Source: Amylibacter sp.
GTDB lineage: Bacteria > Pseudomonadota > Alphaproteobacteria > Rhodobacterales > Rhodobacteraceae
Reading direction: 5' to 3'
Assembly (NCBI GenBank): GCA_030625465.1
Contig: DAOUQS010000035.1
Location: 1 to 12,383, forward strand
DNA length: 12,383 nt
Within the stretch, counting starts at the first letter, position 1. Each line of letters opens with the position of its first letter. The translations under genes were made by a program, and so were the position numbers. Below, piece after piece: positions 7,416 through 12,383 of this stretch. Below the pieces are notes generated by a model that saw only the letters and a list, made by a program, of their open reading frames with translations, searched no databases and was not told the DNA's origin.

Positions 7416-8152
7416 GCATGATCAGCGTCGAAAATCTGGATGTATGGTTTGGCAGGGGCCGCGACCGTGTGGATGCGGTCAAGGGGGCGAGTTTTGCTGT
7501 GAAACGCGGCGAAAGTTTCGGGCTGGTGGGCGAAAGCGGCTCGGGCAAATCAACGATCCTGCGCGCGATCATGGGGCTGGCACCTGACTGGAGTGGTCAG
7601 ATCACGGTGGACGGTAAAGCGATTTCCGGACGGCGTGAAAAGGGATTTTACAAGCAGGTGCAGATGGTTTTCCAAGACCCCTATGCGTCACTGCATCCGC
7701 GCCATTCGGTAGATCAGGTGCTGGGGGAAACCCTGCTTTTGCACGGGTTTACCGATATTGATGACCGTGTGGTCAAGCTGCTGGATGATGTGGGGCTGGG
7801 CGGAAAATTCCGTTTTCGCTATCCGCACCAACTGTCCGGCGGGCAACGCCAACGGGTGGCGATTGCGCGCGCACTTGCGGCTGAACCAGAGATTTTGCTG
7901 CTGGATGAGCCAACGTCTGCGTTGGACGTGTCAGTGCAGGCGGAAATCCTGAACCTGCTGGCGGATTTGCGGGTCGAACACGGGCTGACCTATGTGATGG
8001 TATCGCATGACCTGTCGGTTGTCGGCCACATGTGTGATCAGTTGGCGGTGATGAAAGATGGCGAGATCGTCGAGATTATGGCCGTGGACGCTTTGCGCGC
8101 AATGAAGGCTGTACATCCTTATTCGCAACATCTGCTGGAAGCCTCGGTTTAA
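7412..8152 (+). CDS. ABC importer ATPase, DppF/NikE type
   Basis: From the ATG at 7412 the protein is 246 residues. It has Walker A GESGSGKS (40-47), Q-loop VFQDP (Q88), a canonical LSGGQRQR signature (141-148), Walker B ILLLDE (161-166) and the H-loop at His199. It pairs with the preceding ATPase and docks on the permease heterodimer. It ends right after [10 protein letters not shown], so the C-terminal extension of the longer DppF/OppF proteins (about 330 residues) is absent. The start at 7412 is chosen over an in-frame ATG at 7379 because it recreates the 4-base ATGA overlap seen at the previous junction and begins directly at the first beta strand ([10 protein letters not shown]). The ATG at 7418 is a further possibility. 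It is the last gene of the operon and its stop lies 2 bases from the convergent permease gene. Confidence 0.93.
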   Translation: MSMISVENLDVWFGRGRDRVDAVKGASFAVKRGESFGLVGESGSGKSTILRAIMGLAPDWSGQITVDGKAISGRREKGFYKQVQMVFQDPYASLHPRHSVDQVLGETLLLHGFTDIDDRVVKLLDDVGLGGKFRFRYPHQLSGGQRQRVAIARALAAEPEILLLDEPTSALDVSVQAEILNLLADLRVEHGLTYVMVSHDLSVVGHMCDQLAVMKDGEIVEIMAVDALRAMKAVHPYSQHLLEASV

Positions 8153-8154
8153 GG

Positions 8155-9936
8155 CTAAGGTACCAGTGGAAACACGATCAAAATCATCGGCACTGAAACC
8201 GCGACCACGATAATCTCCAACGGCAGGCCTGTGCGCCAATAGTCCCCGAAACTGTAACCGCCCGGGCCCATGATCAAGGTGTTGTTCTTATGGCCGATCG
8301 GGGTCAGGAAGGCGCAGGATGCGGCAACGGCAACGGCCATCAAGAACGGGTCGGGATCGACATTAAGTTTGGTTGCGACATCAACCGCTATCGGCCCGCC
8401 AATAACGGCGGTGGCGGTATTGTTCAACACATCCGAAAGCGTCATTACCACGATCATCAACACGGTTAGCACCGCCCATGCAGGTAATCCGGATGTGATG
8501 TCGGTGATGCCGGCCGCGATCATTTCGGTGCCGCCGGAATTTTCCAGGGCAACGCCCAAGGGGATCATACTGCCAAGCAGGACAATCACCGGCCATTCGA
8601 TATGGTCGTAGACGCTGCGAATGGGAACGATATTCAGGCCGATATATAACACGACGACAATCGCCAATGCAGTGGCCAGATAAAGCAGGCCAAAGGCCGA
8701 GATGGCGATGGCGGCGGCAAAAATTCCGATTGCCAGCCATGCGCGTTCATGTTGGGTGACGTTCAGACCGCGTTCCGCCAGTGGCAGAACCCCCAACCAG
8801 ATCACCACATCGGATAAAGCTTCCGCAGGGCCCAGAAGCAACAGGACATCGCCGGCGCGGACATTTTCATGGCGGACACGGTTTTTAAAGCGTTTGCCCT
8901 GACGCGAGATGCCCAGAAGGGCCACGCCGCGACGGGCGCGAAGCCGCAGTGATATGGCCGAGCGGCCCACGATGCGGGCGTCAGATGGCACCACGACCTC
9001 GATCAATTCCAAGCCGCCTGTTATGGCGTCCCCTGTGGGTTGTTCGCCAAAAAACTCCAGGCCGGCAGCACCGCGAAAATGGTCGATGTCTTCGGCTTTT
9101 GCTTGCACAATCAGCAAATCGTTTGCCTGAATGACAATGCGCGCGCCAAAGCCGCCCTTTCGGGTGCCATTGCGGATGACGCCCAGAATTTCCACATCGT
9201 CTTCATCCGCATCGGGGTATAGGTCGCGCACCATTTTGCCGATTGCTTTGGACTTTTCAGGCACGAACAGTTCGGCGACATATTTATCCAGATCTATTTT
9301 GCTTGATTGTGCGGCGGCACTGTCTTCGCCCTTGGGCATCAGTCGCCAGCCAATGGTGGCGACAAAAAGTATACCTACAACGGCAACGGTCAGGCCCACA
9401 GGGGCAAAATCGAACATCGAGAACGGCTCGCCCACGGCGCGTTCGCGGAATGAGGCGATAATGATGTTGGGTGGCGTGCCGATCAAGGTGACCATGCCGC
9501 CTAGAATTGTTGCAAATGAAAGCGGCATCAATGTCGCCCTGACAGAGCGCCCCGCCTTGGCTGCCGCCTGAATATCGACAGGCATCAGCAGCGCCATGGC
9601 CGCGACATTGTTCATGAATGCCGACAGGACAGCGCCGACCGTGCTCATCACTATGATATGTCCGCTGACGGCGCGGCTTGTGTCTATCAGGCGTTTTGTG
9701 ATCAGGTTTATTGCGCCCGAGTTTTGCAAGCCGCGTGAAATAACCAGCACAAGGGCCACGATGACTGTGGCGGGGTGGCCAAAGCCGGAAAATGCCTGAT
9801 CGGTTGACACAAGCCCCAGAACGAGTGCGATCAAGAGTGCGCAAAAGGCAATCAGGTCGTATCGCCACTTGCCCCAAAGCAACATGATAAATACGCCGCC
9901 GAAAAGGCTGAATAATAAAATTTGATCAATGGTCAT
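8155..9936 (-). CDS. SLC13-type anion permease with two RCK_C (TrkA-C) domains
   Basis: The protein is 593 residues from the ATG at 9936. It has two hydrophobic halves (about residues 5-200 and 395-593) flanking a soluble centre. The halves carry family-type blocks: AFMNNVAAMALLMP (107-120) and GGMVTLIGTPPN (147-158) in the first, and SDVLNNTATAVIGGP (501-515) and LTPIGHKNNTLIMGPGG (544-560) in the second. The centre holds two RCK_C-like domains (about 215-290 and 305-380), each ending in a GDVLLL- or NDLLIV-type strand, which often bind small regulatory ligands. The family imports anions such as dicarboxylates or sulfate, usually with sodium; sequences with central RCK_C domains include sulfate transporters, but the substrate here is unassigned. 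The frame extends further upstream to a TTG at 10050, but that extension has no membrane or family signal. The ATG at 9948 is an alternative. No clear ribosome-binding site was seen for either. Confidence 0.88.
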   Translation of the reverse strand: MTIDQILLFSLFGGVFIMLLWGKWRYDLIAFCALLIALVLGLVSTDQAFSGFGHPATVIVALVLVISRGLQNSGAINLITKRLIDTSRAVSGHIIVMSTVGAVLSAFMNNVAAMALLMPVDIQAAAKAGRSVRATLMPLSFATILGGMVTLIGTPPNIIIASFRERAVGEPFSMFDFAPVGLTVAVVGILFVATIGWRLMPKGEDSAAAQSSKIDLDKYVAELFVPEKSKAIGKMVRDLYPDADEDDVEILGVIRNGTRKGGFGARIVIQANDLLIVQAKAEDIDHFRGAAGLEFFGEQPTGDAITGGLELIEVVVPSDARIVGRSAISLRLRARRGVALLGISRQGKRFKNRVRHENVRAGDVLLLLGPAEALSDVVIWLGVLPLAERGLNVTQHERAWLAIGIFAAAIAISAFGLLYLATALAIVVVLYIGLNIVPIRSVYDHIEWPVIVLLGSMIPLGVALENSGGTEMIAAGITDITSGLPAWAVLTVLMIVVMTLSDVLNNTATAVIGGPIAVDVATKLNVDPDPFLMAVAVAASCAFLTPIGHKNNTLIMGPGGYSFGDYWRTGLPLEIIVVAVSVPMILIVFPLVP

Positions 9937-10120
9937 AAGGGCGATCATGGCATGTTTTATTATCAATGCAATGGCAGAAAACACGCGTTGTTCGGGGCAT
10001 ATGTTGTGGGCGCATAAAACCTTGCAAGAAGCCGCGTGCGGGTGTTGCAATTGTTGTGATGAAATGTCTAAGGTATTTTCAACTACCCCTGATATCTGAT
10101 TTGAAATGGAATGCTGTGCA
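9937..10120. promoter_or_regulatory. Divergent intergenic region between anion permease and molybdenum hydroxylase genes
   Basis: About 184 bases separate the two divergent starts and must hold both promoters. For the plus direction the best I can find is TTGTTG (10051-10056), a 17-base spacer and TATTTT (10074-10079), a weak match. For the minus direction no convincing pair was found. Two copies of TTGCAA (10022-10027 and 10045-10050), the first inside the 8-base palindrome CTTGCAAG, may be chance or part of an operator. Confidence 0.3.
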
Positions 10121-10993
10121 ATGCGATATGAGAAACCGGAAAATGTGGCCGAGGCCGTAAAGTTGCTGCAAGAGGAAGCGGGCGTTGCCCGTGTTCTTGC
10201 AGGTGGAACGGATGTGCTTGTTCAACTGAAGGCGGGAATGCTGGAACCTGATCTGATCGTTGATATCAAGCACCTTGAAGGGATCAAGGATATAGTGGCC
10301 GAAGATGGCGGCTACCGTATTGGTGCGGCCGTATCAGGCGCCCGACTTGGTGAACACGCTGGTGTTGTAGCTCTTTGGCCCGGTGTTGTTGAAGGGGCCG
10401 AACTGATCGGATCTACGCAAGTGCAGGGTCGCGCCACAATGGCGGGTAATCTGTGTAATGGTTCGCCTGCGGCGGATAGTGTGCCGGGGCTGGTTGCGGC
10501 AAATGCGGTTGTGCGAATTGCAGGGCCAGACGGGACGCGTGATTGTCCGGTGGTTGATATACCGGTTTCGCCGGGGAAAATATCACTGGAAAAAGGCGAG
10601 TTTATCACCTCGATTTTTCTGCCTGCGCGCCCTGCGCGCCCTGCGCGCGCTTCGGACGCTTATCTGCGGTTTATTCCGCGTACTGAAATGGACATTGCGG
10701 TTGCGGCGGCAGCTATCAGTCTGGAACTGGACGCGGATGGCACTTGTATTGCGGCACGTGTGGCACTGGGGGCGGTTGCGCCTACGGTACTGCTGGTGGA
10801 CGCAGCGGCGGATTGTATCATTGGCACCAAGCTGGATGATGCCGCACTTGAAGCACTGGCAGCGGCCTGTTCCGCTGTGTGTAATCCGATTGATGACAAG
10901 CGCGGAACTATCGCGTTTCGCACCCAAACCGCTGGTGTTTTAGCCAAACGCGCAGCACTGATTGCCTATAAACGGGCCGGAGGCCAAGCATGA
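10121..10993 (+). CDS. Molybdenum hydroxylase FAD-binding subunit (CoxM/XDH medium subunit family)
   Basis: At 290 residues the protein has the usual size of CoxM-type flavoproteins (about 285-290), which pass electrons from the iron-sulfur subunit to an acceptor through FAD. The two FAD-binding stretches are visible: LAGGTDVL (26-33) and the block around TMAGNLCNGSPAADS (106-120). A CO_deh_flav_C-like C-terminal domain follows from about residue 177. The ATG at 10121 is preferred over the in-frame ATG at 10106, because homologues characteristically open with an MRYE.P-type strand and the five extra residues (MECCA) look unrelated. Neither start has a strong ribosome-binding site. Residues 168-176 are three Pro-Ala-Arg units encoded by a tandem repeat. 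The gene's last four bases overlap the next start (ATGA). Confidence 0.92.
   Translation: MRYEKPENVAEAVKLLQEEAGVARVLAGGTDVLVQLKAGMLEPDLIVDIKHLEGIKDIVAEDGGYRIGAAVSGARLGEHAGVVALWPGVVEGAELIGSTQVQGRATMAGNLCNGSPAADSVPGLVAANAVVRIAGPDGTRDCPVVDIPVSPGKISLEKGEFITSIFLPARPARPARASDAYLRFIPRTEMDIAVAAAAISLELDADGTCIAARVALGAVAPTVLLVDAAADCIIGTKLDDAALEALAAACSAVCNPIDDKRGTIAFRTQTAGVLAKRAALIAYKRAGGQA
10622..10648 (+). repeat. Three perfect tandem copies of a 9-base unit inside the FAD-subunit gene
   Basis: The unit CCTGCGCGC occurs three times without a mismatch and is in frame, encoding Pro-Ala-Arg three times (residues 168-176). It sits just before the C-terminal domain, probably in a surface linker. Because the unit is a multiple of three, gain or loss of copies would not break the frame. 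Confidence 0.9.
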
Positions 10994-11466
10994 AGAATAT
11001 ACACGTATCCACCACGGTAAATGGTGATCCAACCGAGTTTATCTGCGCACCTGACGAGTCTTTACTGGATGTTTTGCGCAACCGTCTTGGGTTGACGGGG
11101 GCCAAAGAAGGCTGTGGTACAGGTGATTGCGGGGCATGTAGTGTGACCATGGACGGACGGTTGGTTTGTTCGTGTCTGGTGCTGGGCGCCGAGGCTGAAG
11201 GTGCCGCGGTTGAAACCATTGAGGGCATGGCCGAGGGTGACAAGCTGCATCCGTTGCAACAACATTTCATTGATAAAGCGGCTTTGCAATGCGGGATTTG
11301 CACCCCCGGTATTCTGGTTGCGGCAAAAGCTTTGCTGGAAAAGAACCCGAATCCGACCGATACCGAAGTGCGCTACTGGCTGGCCGGAAACCTGTGTCGT
11401 TGCACAGGATACGATAAAATCATCAAAGCGGTTCAATCCGCTGCTGCTGAAATGAGAGGGGCATAA
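10990..11466 (+). CDS. Molybdenum hydroxylase [2Fe-2S] subunit (CoxS/XDH small subunit family)
   Basis: This 158-residue protein carries both clusters of the family. The N-terminal plant-ferredoxin-like domain has Cys42, Cys47, Cys50 and Cys62 (GCGTGDCGAC then SC). The C-terminal helical domain has Cys101 and Cys104 (QCGICTPG) and Cys136 and Cys138 (LCRCTGY). All eight ligands are intact, so it should relay electrons from the molybdenum site to FAD. No twin-arginine signal is present, which points to a cytoplasmic enzyme. The start has GGAGG 6 bases upstream and overlaps the FAD-subunit stop by ATGA. The molybdopterin subunit begins 1 base after its stop. Confidence 0.96.
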   Translation: MKNIHVSTTVNGDPTEFICAPDESLLDVLRNRLGLTGAKEGCGTGDCGACSVTMDGRLVCSCLVLGAEAEGAAVETIEGMAEGDKLHPLQQHFIDKAALQCGICTPGILVAAKALLEKNPNPTDTEVRYWLAGNLCRCTGYDKIIKAVQSAAAEMRGA

Positions 11467-11467
11467 C

Positions 11468-12383
11468 ATGGCCTTGGACGAGAACAAAAAACGGATTTTC
11501 AAGCAGGTCGGGACAAGGCCTCCACGGCCTGACGGCATCGACAAAGTCACCGGTCGCGCAATGTTCGGGGCGGATACAACGGCACCGGGTATGTTGTTTG
11601 GCCACATTTTGCGCAGCCCGCATGCGCATGCCAGGATCAAGTCGATTGATACGGCGGCGGCAGAAGCTTTAAGTGGTGTTAAGGCGGTTATCACATCCAA
11701 GGATTTCGGTATGGCCAGCGATGGCGTGCGCGATGTGCAGGATAACTGCATGGCAGGGAACAAGGTTCTTTATGACGGACATGCGGTTGCAGCCGTTGCG
11801 GCCACCAGTTTGGCGATTGCCAAAAAGGCTGTGAAACTGATCACGGTTGATTACGAGGTCTTGCCGCATGTAACGGACGTTGACGTGGCAATGCAGGCCG
11901 GCGCACCATTGGTGCATAAAGGTCGCGGGCTTGAAGATTTACCGGAAGGCCTGTCCGAAAATGTGACCTATCATTTCGAGTTTGGTCACGGGGACATGGA
12001 CGCGGGCTTTGCCAAGGCGGATAAAATCATTGAGCGCAGTTTCAAAACGGCGGCCACCCATCAAGGCTATATCGAGCCGCACGCCTGTCTGGCGTCAATG
12101 GGGATTGATGGCAAGGGCGAGTTATGGTGTTGCACGCAGGGCCATTATTATGTGCGCGAACTTTGTGCGGATATTATGGGGATGGAGGTTAGCCAACTTC
12201 GGGTAACGGCCTCTGAAATTGGCGGTGGTTTCGGTGGTAAAACCACCGTGTTCATCGAACCTGTGGCGCTGGGTCTGTCACGCAAAGCCGGGCGTCCGGT
12301 AAAGCTTGTGATGCCGCGCGAAGATGTGTTTCGTGCGTCTGGCCCGACGGCCTCATCTTCGACAGATGTTAAAATCGGTATGA
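11468..12383 (+). CDS. Molybdenum hydroxylase molybdopterin-binding large subunit, 3' partial
   Basis: The frame is open from the ATG at 11468 to the window end, giving 305 residues of a protein that is usually about 750-800. GAGAGGGG ends 6 bases before the start. It opens with the small aldehyde oxidase/xanthine dehydrogenase a/b hammerhead-like domain (GIDKVTGRAMFGAD, then GHILRSPHAHARIKSID at 45-61). The molybdopterin-binding region then begins with GYIEPHA (200-206), TQGHYYVR (223-230) and the cofactor loop GGGFGGK (252-258). This is the catalytic subunit, binding the molybdenum cofactor and hydroxylating or oxidising the substrate with water as oxygen source. The loop has Gly where, from memory, aerobic CO dehydrogenase CoxL has Asn (GGGFGNK), so a general hydroxylase for an aldehyde, N-heterocycle or aromatic acid derivative fits better than CO oxidation. 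Key catalytic residues further on are outside the window. Confidence 0.93.
   Translation, partial: MALDENKKRIFKQVGTRPPRPDGIDKVTGRAMFGADTTAPGMLFGHILRSPHAHARIKSIDTAAAEALSGVKAVITSKDFGMASDGVRDVQDNCMAGNKVLYDGHAVAAVAATSLAIAKKAVKLITVDYEVLPHVTDVDVAMQAGAPLVHKGRGLEDLPEGLSENVTYHFEFGHGDMDAGFAKADKIIERSFKTAATHQGYIEPHACLASMGIDGKGELWCCTQGHYYVRELCADIMGMEVSQLRVTASEIGGGFGGKTTVFIEPVALGLSRKAGRPVKLVMPREDVFRASGPTASSSTDVKIGM

Noticed and set aside
8381..8740. Open frame of 119 codons on the minus strand in another phase of the anion permease
   Set aside because: It lies wholly inside the well-supported permease gene and its translation is rich in His and Arg without any recognisable domain, as expected of a shadow frame.
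9284..9877. Open frame of 197 codons on the minus strand
   Set aside because: Shadow of the anion permease in another phase; no domain or ribosome-binding support, and the permease frame has clear family motifs over the same bases.
9937..10050. N-terminal extension of the anion permease to a TTG at 10050
   Set aside because: The 38 added residues are unlike the family N terminus, contain scattered Cys and His, and would use up most of the divergent control region.
11062..11763. Open frame of 233 codons on the minus strand opposite the iron-sulfur and large subunits
   Set aside because: The opposite strand encodes all eight cluster cysteines and the start of the large subunit; this frame is an antisense shadow of high-GC codons.
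1..12383. tRNA or rRNA genes, CRISPR arrays, insertion sequences, riboswitches
   Set aside because: No clover-leaf, spaced-repeat, transposase or known riboswitch pattern was seen; the intergenic space is too small for most of these.

Overview
The window looks like chromosomal sequence from an alphaproteobacterium, probably of the Rhodobacteraceae/Roseobacter type. This rests on protein character, moderate-to-high GC, dense packing with ATGA and TAATG gene overlaps, and the gene repertoire. It is a judgement, not a database result. Eleven protein genes fill almost the whole window, two of them cut by its edges. I saw no tRNA, rRNA, CRISPR array, insertion sequence or origin.

Region 1 (2-844, plus) is the 3' end of a secreted-type gene: a trypsin-like serine peptidase core followed by a discoidin-like, NADase-type glycan-binding domain. 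It ends tail to tail with the next gene and appears less GC-rich over much of its length.

Region 2 (851-8152) is a regulated peptide-uptake locus. A LysR-family regulator (minus strand) diverges from an M19-family dipeptidase with a complete set of metal ligands. The 114-base gap holds a good sigma70-type promoter for the regulator and a T-N11-A inverted repeat across its -10 box. The dipeptidase is followed by a complete dipeptide/oligopeptide/nickel-type ABC importer: periplasmic binding protein, two permeases and two ATPases, joined by 1-4 base overlaps. The simplest reading is that the importer brings in a small peptide-like compound, the cytoplasmic dipeptidase splits it, and the LysR protein controls the set.

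Region 3 (8155-9936, minus) is an SLC13-type anion permease with two central RCK_C (TrkA-C) domains. Its stop codon lies 2 bases from that of the last ATPase.

Region 4 (10121-12383, plus) is a molybdenum hydroxylase operon in the order FAD subunit, [2Fe-2S] subunit, molybdopterin subunit (the last cut by the window end). The order copies coxMSL, but the molybdopterin loop (GGGFGGK) is of the general xanthine dehydrogenase/aldehyde oxidase kind, so the true substrate is unknown.

No clearly undescribed system is visible. The points most worth a second look are the peptidase/glycan-binding fusion, the autoregulatory architecture at 1790-1824, the truncated importer ATPases and the unassigned molybdenum hydroxylase.
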